From Branchiostoma floridae (Eukaryota > Chordata > Leptocardii > Amphioxiformes > Branchiostomatidae): a stretch of 64,000 bases of DNA. The stretch lies in the NCBI RefSeq assembly GCF_000003815.2, contig NC_049995.1, positions 5,237,771 to 5,301,770 of the forward strand. Direction: 5' to 3'. Positions 45,308-57,879 of the stretch are shown in pieces. Numbering within the stretch: the stretch's first letter is position 1; each line of letters begins with the position of its first letter. A program made the position numbers and the translations under genes. Under the pieces are notes generated by a model that saw only the letters and a program-made list of their open reading frames with translations, did not search any database and was not told the DNA's origin.

Positions 45308-45549
45308 GTAACGCTAGTTCATCTTCATCCGCAAGATAACCTATATCCGTTATATTAAAGAAAAAAGGACATTTTAACAGGGATATCAAGACGACCAACG
45401 GTGGTCTTGAATAATGTACTTATCTTTTTCAAATATAATGCAATGCAGTGTGAAACCACTGTCCATCGACTTGATATCACTAAATATCCTGTGCTTTTTT
45501 TACACAACGGATATAGGTTACCCCACAGATAAAGGTCAACTAGTGTTAC
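45308..45549. mobile_element. MITE with GTAACGCTAG ends, copy 1
   Basis: GTAACGCTAGTTCATCTTC near 45308 and GGTCAACTAGTGTTAC at 45549 are inverted, together with AACCTATATCCGTTAT and AACGGATATAGGTTAC further in. Same family as 62878-63133. Confidence 0.75.
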
Positions 45550-46284
45550 ATGTACATGCAACTTGGATCAATTAGTCCTCTCTTCTCTTCTTGGATCACT
45601 TCTTTCATGACCTGCATTTAAGAGGACGGCAGTTTAAAAGGTTGCGGAAGGAATGGGCATCCTTGAAATGTCAACTATAAGTCTCTAGACATCTTATCTA
45701 TGAAATGCAGCGGTTCTTTTGATGGGCCGACACCTGAGATAAGTGGTCCTGAATACCAAACAGGAAGATACGGCAAGCTGTAGGCTAATGGCAAGAGAGG
45801 TAGCTAAGAATATAGCGTGTGGAAGATGCTAGGTTAAAGAGGGGTTGTGATCTCTAGTGCACAGTGTGACCATAACTATCAATAACCATCGTGCTATTAC
45901 AAACCACACAGTGTTACATTACAGTGTAGCAATTTGTGGCGATAACTTATAATTTGGATGTTCCAGACCGGTTGATAATTTGTGGTATCACATGGGGTTC
46001 TATCTATTTCACAAAGGCTTCCATCAAATAAATCAAATGTATTCCTGCGTTGTCTGTCAAAATGAATAAGCTGTCTAAATAATATTCTGAGAGTAATGTT
46101 ATGCAGAAGGTATATCTAAGGAAGTGCATATTTACACAGCTCTTTAAAATGATTCTATCATAGCAAGTCCAATTGATAAGAACAAGAAATAGTGAAGTAC
46201 CAGTGAGAGTTAATAAGACTTAAAATAACAAAATAACAATTATTTGTTTTCCCTAGAACAGAGAGGAAACTTGTTGCCATCAAG

Positions 46285-46410
46285 TATTTTAATTTATTTA
46301 TTGGTTTGGCTGTTCAGGACACACTGCCAGGGCTGCCCAACTAGCCTATGGCTATTACAAAGGGCTAGCCCTGCTGACAAACACAGAGACAATACATAAT
46401 GGATTTGGAC
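46285..46410. repeat. Possible retroelement tail
   Basis: Reads on the minus strand as GCTAGCCCTTTGTAATAGCC, GGCAGCCCTGGCAGTG and then AATAAATAAATT. An A-rich (AATA)n end suggests a SINE or LINE 3' tail; the family is not identified. Confidence 0.3.
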
Positions 46411-46589
46411 AGGATACTTATCAATAACAATTTTCGAAGTTTATAAAGGATAGGAATGAAAACCAAATGATAAACATCTAATGCCATCAAGTACTGCTAC
46501 AGTAGGAGCATCCTCATAAGCCAGTTTTAAACAACGCTTACAGTTATATGTGCAAGGGTTAGGTGTAACAGGCTGTTAAATGTACGTAA

Positions 46590-46680
46590 TATAGCTGCAC
46601 CATGTGCCTAAAAAGCAGGTGTGTTATGCCGATTGCGAATGCTGTTTACACCATCTGTATAGATTCAGATACAGGTACAG
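46590..46680 (+). repeat. Dispersed CCAGCTGC-GCCGCGCCG repeat, copy 4
   Basis: GTAATATAGCTGCACC, GCAGGTGTGTTATGCCG, then CAGATACAGGTACAG. Confidence 0.5.
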
Positions 46681-47269
46681 ACCCAAGAAACCATTCATTA
46701 GATTTGGGTTGCCATTTAATGAGGTCTGCTGTTCAATATTTCATTTCTGAACCTACGTCATATCCTGGACCCAGACTGGGATTTAATCTTTCATTTCCTT
46801 TAAGTTATCTAATATGCGTCATCACGGGCCTCCCTGAATAAGCCATTAGGCTAATCAGCCCAGAGAAATGCCTTTTTGTGGTTAAGATTCCTCTTTTGTT
46901 CGAACAAAAGCTCATCTGTATTCAATTTGGTAGAATCCATAGTTAATTTGTTGACTTCCTGAACGTTAGTGAAGCGAATCAGACATCTGAAGAAGGTTGA
47001 CAAGTTTGACCAAAAATTTATGCAAGTTCCTTTCTTTGTGTTGGTACAAAGCTTAAACTGACATCCTCTTTTGCACTGAATGTGAACAGTTTTGTTGTTC
47101 CATGAACACATTACATGCTATCAGCAGGCGTCCATAGGATTCAAGCCCCCGTGAAGTAGTCATGATTTGCCATAAAATTTATTACTTAACTTATGGCCAG
47201 AAGCTAGTACATGTACATTTTGTAGAATAGGATACAATGAATAACAGACCATGTAAAAAGCATGCAGAT

Positions 47270-47561
47270 TAGGGGTGGGTACAGATTATACAGGCAGGCG
47301 TTTATATGTTTTGAGGCTTGTTAGAAGAAAATAGCAAGTAGAGCGATTAGCATTGTGAAGAGCAATTAGCATTGTGACGATTATAAGGATACTCCACCAA
47401 ACAGATTCCTTTGTAGCTATGGACTATTGTTTTGAGTATTGCCCAATGGCATTCACAATTAGGTCCAGGTTCAGGTTCAGGTCGGGACCTGGACCTGATC
47501 CTCTGGACTTGAACCATACCTACATGTAGACCTAAATATTCTGTACCAGTACTCACCCCTA
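47270..47561. mobile_element. hAT-like MITE with 8-bp target duplication
   Basis: TAGGGGTGGGTAC at the left, GTACTCACCCCTA at the right, flanked by ATGCAGAT at 47262-47269 and 47562-47569. An 8-bp duplication is the hAT hallmark. The interior has repeated CAGGTTCAGGTC and GGACCTGATCCTCTGG. Confidence 0.85.
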
Positions 47562-48190
47562 ATGCAGATCAAGCTAAAAAGTAATTTCCATGAAGCGCAG
47601 ACCTAATCTAATTCTTTACTTATCTGGCCTAACTGCCACATGTTTCACTGACTGTACCCTTATGTTTTCTCCCCGTAAATTAGCTTTTGATTTTGATCAT
47701 CCGGCCACGCCACCTGTTGCATGGATAGCTCCCATAGATGCAATTACTCTCCCTGCTGGCGCTTTTAGAAAGGTTGAGGGATCTTGTTTTCGGGGATGAT
47801 ATCCAAGGAGGCATGGATTCTGGATTGTTTCCAAAGATGAAAACACACCTGTCCAGTCTTTTTTTGGGCTGGTTCCATCATCCAAACACTGATGCACACA
47901 TATATTCTTTATGCAGAATTAGGAATAGGTGCAAACAAAAAGAGATTTTAGATGCACCACATTAAATATAGTAAAATGTCAGCAAAACCTAATTCACAAA
48001 TTTTACTCTTCTGAGCTTGAATCTGAAAATCTAATTTTAAAAGTTAACATGAATTTCAAAATTTGAATCCCTGAGACTGTGTGCAACAAGGTGCATCCTT
48101 TCTCTTCAGACATTGTTTTCCATTTGACCTGAAAGTTCAGTAATATTTTTAGATCAAAGAAGCAAAATAGTACATTGATGGGAAATGTGG

Positions 48191-48694
48191 CCTTAAAGGA
48201 GTCCTAAACACCACAAGAGGGTGTTATTTTCCGATAGATATTAATGTTACGGAGTAAAATGTGCATGCTACTTCACATTATATGGTAAAATACCCACTAG
48301 TCTCGCATATATCAAAAAGCAATCAATATAATGCTTACTCCCCAAGTACTCTTTAATTAAATTAGGTAAGCTCAATGTGTCCGACATAGCCTGACAAAAG
48401 TTAGCTTACAAAACCAATTTGTGGGGGGATGTTAAAGACTCGTCTTGTTTTGTGTTGTTTGATGACTTATGAATAATTGGCTGTGTTGCTGTGCACATTG
48501 CCCCTCATTTATGCCCAAAATATTCATCATGAATGAAGTGTCTATATGTATAGGAAATACATGGGTAGGGTTTGCATGGCTTTAGTGAGACTTACAAGAC
48601 ACAATTTTGCAAAAGGTTGCTGATTGTGAATTCGTTTGTACATAATCTGCTGGAAAATAACACCCTCTTCTGGATTTAAGGATCACTTTAAAGG
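48191..48694. mobile_element. MITE with CCTTTAAAG ends
   Basis: CCTTAAAGGAGTCC...GGGTGTTATTTTCC at the left and GGAAAATAACACCC...GATCACTTTAAAGG at the right are inverted. A partial copy in reverse lies at 35945-36095. Confidence 0.7.
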
Positions 48695-49379
48695 GATACT
48701 CCATACCAGCAAGATTGATAGCACACTCCCAACTCCTAGGAAATTGCAAACAACCCTAAAGCATGTATTGATTACAACGAAGGTCACCAAAATGGCAGGA
48801 AAGACATTTCACGTGACTGATACACTGTATTTAGGGTATTCCCGACAACAACTAGTGTTTCATACCTGCTCAAAATATTTGTAATGTTCTGTGAATAGCA
48901 AAACTTAAAAGCACAAGTTCTATTATCAAATCCATATATCTGTGGGTGCAGCCACTGCCTGGCTAAACTGCCTGGCTGACCCATATAATGTATTATACAT
49001 TTTCAACCAGCTAATTACTCCTGTAGTACCAAGATAAGCTGCCAGGATGCCAAAAATCAACATAATGATTGTACTTGTCTTTAAATACCAACCTTGTTAC
49101 AATGAACCATATATTTTCACAATCCATTCAGAGGTTCTGAGGTTGCATGTATGCTGGCAAAGGAAAAACTGCAGAAACAAACTTATTTATAGCCACTTCT
49201 ATTTTCATCAAGTTAATGAATACAGAATTTGAGAAGTTACTAGGGGGCTGACACCAAAAATCATTTGAATTCTGACCATTCACTCACTCAGACTTCTATT
49301 ATCAGAGTTAGTTTCCCTAGTGCCAATGGTTACATAACAAGTCAGATATCTTTGGGCATAATCCACAATCTGTATTAAA

Positions 49380-50770
49380 ATCAGCTGTTATGTCAAAAGA
49401 GTTTGCAACAAGAGAGGCCGGAGTTTTATTCCTTTGAGCTTTTGACAATTTTGCTGGGCTCTGTAGAGCAGTTACCACTAATAGAAATCTGCATAGGCCA
49501 TAATGTAAAAGTTAGCAAGTTCAGGGTGTCATAATCTCATCCGTGAACATTCCAGGTCATAAGAACTCACCCCAAACAGCAGCCCGCTATCTCAAGTGCC
49601 CAAAAGTCTAATATTTAAACTTTCTGGCCAGCGGAAGGTCCCGAATTTTTCGTGATTGCCGCCATCTTGGCATCACGTGACCTCAAGTTACGGACTGACC
49701 ACTTCAAATAAGGGGTCAGGTCAGGCTAAAAAAATCAACCAAAACCTTGTTTTTTGCCTAATCTGAACGTCTGCACCCTACACTGTCTCACCATATGAAA
49801 TGTTTTTAACATTTTCCTGCTAAAAGTCGAAAATAGGCTAAAATACTGTATGGACTCATTTTGGGCCTTCTGCGCCTGCGTCAATTAGGGTCATTGCCCT
49901 GTATCCTTTTTCTTCATTGAATCAAAAATGGCCGTTATGTGAAAAGAGCTTGTAACAAGAGAGGCCAATCATTTCTTCCCTGAGGCTCATGCTTCTGATT
50001 ATTTTGCTGAGCTCTGTATCCATTTTCCTAATTTGAATTAGAATGGCCATTATGTCAAAAGAGCTTGTAACAAGATAAGCTGCTGTTTTCTTCCTTTGGG
50101 CTTTTAACAAGTTTGTTGACCTGTGAAGCATTTTTCTTAATTTCAATTCAAAATGTCAGTTTCTTTATTTAGCTTTTGACAGTTTTGCTGCGCTTTGCAT
50201 CCATTTTCTTTGTTTGTATTGAAGATGGCCATATTGTCAAAAGAGCTTGTAGTAAGAGAGCCTGCTCTTTTCTTCCATTGGGCTTTTGACAATTTTGCTG
50301 AGCTCTGTATCCTTTTTCTTAATTTCAATTAAAATCAGCCATTCTAATTAATCATAAAGGAGTTTTCAGCAAGAGAGCCCCGCATTTTCTTTCTTTGGGC
50401 TTTTGACAATTAAGCTGAGTTCTGTATATTTTTTTCTATGTAAAATTGTACTAAAACCAACCATTACACAAAAAGAGCTTGCTATTGTTATTCTTTTCTC
50501 TTGGGCTTTTGACAATTTTGCTGAGCCCTGTAATACTATGATCTTATTTCTTAGTTGTACTAAAAATGGCCGTTATGTCAAAAGATGCAATTGCTGCTAT
50601 GTCAAAAGATGCAACAGCTGCTATGCTCTTCTCTTGGGATTTTGACAATTTTGCTGAGCTCTGTAATAAGCATCCTTTTTCTATCACAGCCATTACACAA
50701 AACGAGCTTACAACAAGAATGGCTGCTGTTCTCTTCTCTTGGGCTTTTGACAATTATGCTGAGCTCCTTA
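49380..50770. repeat. ~120-bp tandem repeat, about nine degenerate copies
   Basis: The unit contains ATGTCAAAAGAGCTTGTAAC, AAGAGAG, TCTTGGGCTTTTGACAATTT and TGCTGAGCTCTGTATCC. Copies near 49390, 49935, 50055, 50150, 50232, 50350, 50470, 50575 and 50700; the piece between the first two is unrelated DNA. Confidence 0.85.
49650..49685 (-). promoter_or_regulatory. YY1-like plus CACGTG pair
   Basis: CCGCCATCTTGG is followed six bases on by CACGTGAC. Both are common proximal-promoter motifs in animals, but no gene is seen nearby, so the role is open. Confidence 0.25.
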
Positions 50771-52240
50771 TAATTTTTTCTCAAAGGAAGATGGAGAATC
50801 ATTGCCTGGCACGACAAAGGACCCACATCCCTTACAACAGTCATCGCAGTTGTAGTGGGAGTAAATGGTATTACAAGTGACACTGGGAACGGTTCTTTGA
50901 CGCAAACGCCCACAAGCACAACCTTTAAAAGTCTCAGTGGGCAAAGAAACATACAAATGTAAAGCCTTTTACATGCATCTGGCTTAAGCAGGAAGATTCT
51001 GTATGTCCTGCTGTTTGCTAACAGTATCTCACACTCCTTGTGACTTGTATAAGATGTAATACCGCACAAAATCTGGTCTTAAAGCAGGCCTGAAAGCATG
51101 CATAAACTAAGGTGCATTTTTATGAAAGTACACCTTTTGGTATGCTTTAAGAATGCCAAAACGTGGGCAATCTTTTGGGATCCGTAAGTGGTAAGTATAG
51201 CCTCCCTGCAAACTCGTAGGGAATTCGACGGATTTTGGAGCACGCAGACACGCCGTAGAACTTTACGTGCAGGCAAAACTTTGTGTGCCTGCCATACATG
51301 CCAGTATGGGCAACACGCCTGCCCTGTACAGCTTGAACGTTTTCAGATATACGTGGCAGACGTGGCCTTCCCCAAAAAATGTAGGGACAAATTGCACCTA
51401 TGACAAGTTGTGCCCTTAGCTTAAGGAATGCTTTACATGTGATATAAGATCAGATCTCATATAGCATTAAAATCTACTTTTTTTTTAAACCTTGGCCGTG
51501 ACAAACAGGCTTAATCTGACAGCAACATATTTGCCTATAAAAGAATTAACGCATAAGATTGAAAATTTTGCATACATCATCTACATCAGCCAAATAACAT
51601 GCTTTCTGAGTATCTAACATCAGTGATATAGGTTCTCAAATTGCAATAAAGCGCACATTACGATGCAAGATGACACAGACAGAAAGTTGCTAGAAGGTGA
51701 TATATAAAGGCTACCCTAATAATCATCAGTCAATGCATGCTGGTATTGGTATATATAAGGATGTTGTTAAGGCACCATATTTCAATAAGGTGCCTTTTAT
51801 CTTGCTGTATTACTGAGTCTGTCTTTTGTATGCTATTGTTTTTAGATACAAATTAAAACACATTAATGTCCCTGTCCCTGGTGCTGATTTTACCGTAGCT
51901 GTTATGTAGTACCTTCCATAGTCTCAAAACATCAAAGAAGGCTATTCAAAAGCATCTCAAGTGTCTCCATTTTGTTTCATCTGGTTGTGCCTAAGGCCTA
52001 TCCCTTGTCCTTTATTCTGTTGATCAAAAACATAGATTTATGAATTTCAAAGAGAAACAAGAAAACAAAAGTTCTTTTGAGTTTCTTAATGCCATACTAT
52101 AACTACAAAGCAAAATTCATATACAGATCCATTAAAAGCCTCTTACATTATAGACTAATACAAACATGCAAACAAAACAAAACACAGTACCCCTGTCCGA
52201 GGTAATTCTCTATCCCTAAAGTAACAAAGGTTATTCGTTC

Positions 52241-52345
52241 AATGTAATATAACCAGCTGCTGCCGCGCCGCGTGCCCGCGAAGCTGGTGTATTACCCCAA
52301 AGGGCAATCAAACCAGCTATATAGATACAGATACACTGACACTGA
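52241..52345 (+). repeat. Dispersed CCAGCTGC-GCCGCGCCG repeat, copy 2
   Basis: GTAATATAACCAGCTGCTGC, GCGAAGCTGGTGTATTAC and AGATACAGATACACTGACAC; the same order of blocks as copy 1. Confidence 0.65.
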
Positions 52346-52402
52346 CACTGAGGAATATGTCATTGAAAGAGGATACATATTTCTGAGTTTCTGCCTTTCA
52401 AA

Positions 52403-52584
52403 TACAGTCAAACCTGTCTATAGCGGCCACTCAAGGGACCGGACAAATTTGGCCACTATAGACAGGTGGCCTCTGTATAGAGGTGGCAACTTGTAGATAA
52501 AATACCCAAGGGACCGACAAAAAGTGGCCACTATGGACAGGTGGCCCCTCTGTAGAGGTGGCCCCTAATACAGGTTTGACTGTA
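52403..52584. mobile_element. MITE with TACAGTCAAACCTGT ends
   Basis: TACAGTCAAACCTGTCTATA at the left and ACAGGTTTGACTGTA at the right. Inside, GGCCACTATAGACAGGTGGCC and a diverged copy of it alternate. Perfect 15-bp ends suggest a recent insertion. Confidence 0.75.
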
Positions 52585-52976
52585 GTTTAGACAGTGATCA
52601 CAAATCTTTGAAATTCCCACTTTTAAAAGACTTACACTGTGACACTACTAAACAAAAAAGAAACAGAGAAGAAGACAGATTGGCAATTGGACAAAGGTCA
52701 TATACATCAATCGTTAGAGACTTTAAGATTTGGGGGGCTTTAAAAGTAAGAAATACATCAGTGACGACTGCCCAAGAGCACACCAATATATTTCCTAGAC
52801 TTCTCCACAGACAATCCTACAAACAGTAAAAATAATCTAAAACTCTATACACAGTAGTGCCAATAAAATCAGTTTATACTATATGGTTTAAAAATAACAT
52901 CCGCAGCCGAGATCATTTCAATCAGTTCACAGTACCCAGTTTTAAAGGATCTTAAAGATTGGGCAGCTTACATTGC

Positions 52977-53178
52977 TACTATTGTAAATGTAAAAGTTCG
53001 CAGGGATTTACCTTTGTATTTAAGCAGGAAAATGGAGTGTTTGCGGTGGTTTTATGTACGCGGTAGCGCCATGGATCTACATTGGCGTAAGTTGCCGGTG
53101 GTTTTAAGTTTGCGGTGAAGTGGCCACAGAGAAAACTGCAAACATAAAACAACAGCAAACATTTCTGCATTTACAGTA
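52977..53178. mobile_element. Palindromic CGCGGT family MITE, copy 4
   Basis: Left end degenerate (TACTATTGTAAATG), right end TTTCTGCATTTACAGTA, with AAGTTTGCGGTGAAGTGGCC inside. Many CG steps have decayed to TG or CA. Confidence 0.65.
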
Positions 53179-53605
53179 TTAGCTGGTTCCCTTCTGCTGT
53201 GGCTATGTACTGTAATTGAAAGCCTTGAAGTATTTCGAGGCAAATATTCAAGAGGTAATACAAACCCACACATAGCCACTCAAGTAAGGATCTAACGTAC
53301 ATGTAGGAATCCATTTGCAAACTGCTTTGAAATTCATATTTTGCTTCTATCAGAAAGTGCTGAATACAAATTCTGTGCATCAAAGAAAAAATGTCATTAG
53401 GAACAGAATCGGATCCGAGCATGTGATGTTGTTTTGCAATTCTAGAACTAGGTATGGCATATATGAGAAACTAATTGGGTAGAAGGCTGTTGAGAGCAGA
53501 GTAGGGATGGGCATATTAGGGTATGAAAACAAGTTCGCAAACTGAGTCATAAAAGACAACAATTAGGTGTGTTTATCATCCCAAAGGACACCTCCATTTA
53601 TTTTC

Positions 53606-53830
53606 CTAGTTCTCAGATGGGCTAGTAGATGACAGAATATTGAGAGGTTACAGGTTTGAATCTTTGCATTCCTGGCTAGATGTTGTCCTCTTGGGAAAGG
53701 CACTTTACACCATTTTTCTCACTCCAGTAAAAATGGGCACCTGACTTTGGCTAGGAAGATAAAACGCAGTGGAGGGAGAGGGATTGGCTCGGCCTTGCCC
53801 TATGTACACCGTATATGTCATATACAAAGT
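53606..53830 (+). mobile_element. tRNA-derived SINE
   Basis: Box-B-like AGGTTTGAATCTTTG, then GTCCTCTTGGGAAAGGCACT and ACTCCAGTAAAAATGGGCAC as body. Confidence 0.6.
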
Positions 53831-53839
53831 GGATGATAA

Positions 53840-56760
53840 CTCACTGCCTTTTTCTCAAACCGAATTTTGCAAAAGACTGTGACAATATCCTCAATAATTC
53901 TTTAACCTGAATGATACAAATAATTGTAGCATTGCTCCTTATTTTTTCTAAACTGTTCTCAAATGTGCTGGTTAGAATTGCTGTGAAAATCATCATAAAT
54001 TTCTATTCTGTAAGGTTGTCATAACATTGATTATGCAATCTTAAGCACACACAAACCTACATCTACAGAATTATGCATACTGCAATTATTTTGGCTTGTA
54101 TAACATTAAACATTAGTGAGGTGCAGTTTGCTTATAGGGATCATTAGCTTGTGGTCAGACTTGAGATAAATTTTGCTGGCGTTTCATGTCATTATTTGGT
54201 GGATAAGTAATGAACAACAATAGACTGCAAGAGCTCAGCTCGACCAATACATACATGTAACATAGCACGGAAAATGTTGGAATACACTGTATATCAATGC
54301 ATGTCAATCTTTTGAAGTGTACCCATTCCATAATATAAAGAGCCGAGATAGCCATGCACCACCATCAATTTGAAGCAAGAGGACTGAAATTAGGCGTAGC
54401 ATTTTGAAGGTACAAATTTGCAGGTAGAAAAGGGAGGAAAAAATGGAATAAGATGCCTGGGTCTGAAGTAAAATGCTACCATACTGAAGCATTAAAGCTA
54501 ACTGTGACAGAAAATAATCAAAATGCTTTTTCTTTTCTTCATGCAGGATTGGCTAGTGTTAAATGGATATTTCTTACCAATGTTCACAGTCATACAATAC
54601 ATACATATAATCATGTAGCTTGTCTGAAAGAAATTCCTTGTCAAAAATACACCAAAATTTCCCTTTATCAAAGTACACCAGGGCAAAATTTCTTGCACTC
54701 AAAATAAAAGGAAAAAAATACAGTCTTTTGTAAAATCAATCTTTTCCCCATGCCTTTTTCTATAATCCTACTTGCCATTGAATGACTTAAGTGTTAATTC
54801 TACTAAACCACAACACGGCAGACGATTGAGGATTAACACTCCATACGATGAATTATCTTTTAAGCTCCTTGGCTCAAACACTGCATGTCTATAAAATCTT
54901 GTTCCCTTTGGTCTGTACCCATGAAAGGCAGTGGCTATTCACAATCCATCTGCTAGCTTGATATATAGCTACTGTTCCTGTAGAAGCTTTGAAGAATTTC
55001 AAACACAGACCCACCAAATGGCTATCTTCTGGTTGAATCATTACCAGTTGAAAAGTATAAAGAATGGACAATGCTGCTAAGCGAAGAAGCGTAACAAAAT
55101 GGAAGGTTACCTGCCTGGTGCGCTAACTGTCCATGGCTGATTCGGTGCCCAACTGGCTCTCCTACTCCTAGATACATGTATTTAGGTTGGGCAGTTTGAG
55201 ACCACTTCTTTGTTTTACATCAATTCTGAGCTTATTATTAATACATTGTTTACAGGCTGACATGATTATAGATATGATGGCAATTTAACCCTGCAACTGC
55301 ACAAGTTCCTTACAATTCAGCAACAAACAGTTGCAAGGAGACAAGCCCAAGCAATAAAGACAATCATGAATAATAAGATTTCTTGCACTTCTTTACCTGC
55401 TGCAATGTGAAAGGAAATATATTGTTTTGAATTAATCATTTTGCTTTTCTTAGACTAAACAAAAGCTCTGATTCTTGCTTTCTATGGCTGATTTGGTGCT
55501 CAACTAGCTCTTTTATATCGTGTTAAGGTCAATTAGTTTTAGACAGGTTTTATGTCAATTATGAGCTTATCATTATACACGATGTATTTGAAATGTCCTA
55601 TCTACTGCAACAGGACTTAACGTTATACTAACTTATAGTTTTATTATTTTGATATTTTCGGAACAAATTTGAATCAAATTCCCTTCAGAAATTCAATGGC
55701 AACTATATTGGCTTTGAAAATCATTCAAAGGTTAAAAGAAGTCAATTCTCAAGGTCAAATAGTGGGAGAAAAACATGGCCACCAGCAGGGAAAACAATTG
55801 GGAAGGTCAAAGAGGTCACAGTCGGAAGTATGAGCGGTGTTGGGCCACATCAATGTCTATTTCTGGTTTTAAACACTTTGAAGCACGAACTTTAGTAAAT
55901 TTCTCTTTTTCTTAAAGAGCTAGAAGGAGATTGTGGGTTAAATGTCTAAGTGTATACGTAACGTGTGCATTGTTTTTTTTCAATGTCTTGATTAAAGAAT
56001 AAAAAAAGAAAGACTAAAATTGAAGCAGTATGACATAATGATACAGTGTAATCAATTTTGCATCACAACCAGACCACCATGAGTGTTAGTGATTATTTAT
56101 CACGGTAAGCCTGAAACATATTGGAACATAATGAACTGCCAGGAGGTCCAATTATGCAGTCAACAACCCAGACAAAATCAATCTGTAGTAATCAACATAT
56201 CCGCCTTGTCATTTATTTTGTAATTACGACAAAAACTGATTGCAATTCTCTTGCCTGTTTCAAATAGAGACAGCAACTAACAATGATTATCGTTAACTAT
56301 AAAACACATGTAAGGCTGTTGCAGTGTCTGACTGATCAAAGCATTAAAATAAAGTCACTGTTTTTGGTATTTTTTCTACATTATACGATGTAAGATGAGT
56401 CTACCTTAATTGAAGAGCAATTTTCACCGCGAGTACATTGTATATGGATGCGACTTTGTTGTAGCTTGAAAACCTCTTGCAATATGTGCACTTCCTACTA
56501 GCTCTTGGATTGTCTGCCATTTGGTCCAACTTTCCCACAAACCAAGGAACACGCTAGAATGCATTCACTCTAATGGTAAGTTACTCAAGTTTGTAGACAC
56601 TCTAGGCATGCATTAGTTTCTAAGACCTATAAATGTATTGGTAGATTTTGATTTACATTCTCAAGATGCAAGTGTTTGGCTTATTATTTCTTATATTCTA
56701 TCAGAAATAAGGGGAACTTGGCAATCAAATCCTTTAGTTAGGAAGTGACGCAAACATATA
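53840..56760. other. No gene recognised
   Basis: AT-rich DNA with only short open frames; nothing with conserved coding look or clear repeat structure. Confidence 0.5.
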
Positions 56761-56805
56761 GAACACAAGTTACCCGGTCAATCTGAATGTAGATTTTAAC
56801 AATTC

Positions 56806-57870
56806 AGGGATGGTGTGTACAGAAGAAAGGACAGGGATGATGTTTTCAGCACCAGGGACAGGTATGCTATTTTCAGCACCAGGGACAGTTATGCTATTTT
56901 TAGCACCAGAGACAGGGGTGGTGTTTTCAGCACCAGGAACAGGGATGATGTTTTCAGCACCAGGGACAGGGATGGTGTTTTCAGCACCAGGGACAGGGAT
57001 GGTGTTTTCAGCACCAGGGACAGGGGTGGTGTTTTCAGCACCAGGAACAGGGATGATGTTTTCAGCACCAGGGACAGGGATGGTGTTTTCATCACCAGGG
57101 ACAAGGGGTGGTGTTTTCAGTACTAGAGATAGGTATGTTGTTTTTAGCACCAAGGACAGGTATGCTGTTTTTAGCACCAAGGACAGGTNNNNNNNNNNNN
57201 NNNNNNNNNNNNNNNNNNNNNNNNNNNNNNNNNNNNNNNNNNNNNNNNNNNNNNNNNNNNNNNNNNNNNNNNNNNNNNNNNNNNNNNNNNNNNNNNNNNN
57301 NNNNNNNNNNNNNNNNNNNNNNNNNNNNNNNNNNNNNNNNNNNNNNNNNNNNNNNNNNNNNNNNNNNNNNNNNNNNNNNNNNNNNNNNNNNNNNNNNNNN
57401 NNNNNNNNNNNNNNNNNNNNNNNNNNNNNNNNNNNNNNNNNNNNNNNNNNNNNNNNNNNNNNNNNNNNNNNNNNNNNNNNNNNNNNNNNNNNNNNNNNNN
57501 NNNNNNNNNNNNNNNNNNNNNNNNNNNNNNNNNNNNNNNNNNNNNNNNNNNNNNNNNNNNNNNNNNNNNNNNNNNNNNNNNNNNNNNNNNNCACCAGGAC
57601 AGGTATGCTCGTTTTTAGCACCAGGGACAGGGATGTTTTTTCAGTACCAGGGACAGGGATGGTGTTTTCAGGGACAGGGATGTGTACAGCACTAGGGACA
57701 GGGATGGTGTTTTCAGCACCAGGGATAGTATTTTCAGTACCAAGGACAAGGATGGTGTTTTCATTACAAAGGACAGAGATGGTGTTTTCATTACAAAGGA
57801 CAGGGATGGTGTTTTCAGCACCAGAGGCAGGAATGGTGTTTTCAGCACCAGGGACAGGGATGTTGATTAC
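56806..57870. repeat. 27-bp minisatellite (TTTTCAGCACCAGGGACAGG)
   Basis: Units TTTTCAGCACCAGGGACAGG plus GATGGTG, interrupted by the gap 57189-57591. Clearly related to the array at 40240-41000. Because 27 is a multiple of three, both strands stay open, giving false long proteins. Confidence 0.92.
57189..57591. other. Assembly gap (about 403 N) in a minisatellite
   Basis: N-run inside the 27-bp array 56806-57870. The non-standard length suggests a gap sized from read pairs. Confidence 0.95.
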
Positions 57871-57879
57871 TTTATAGAG

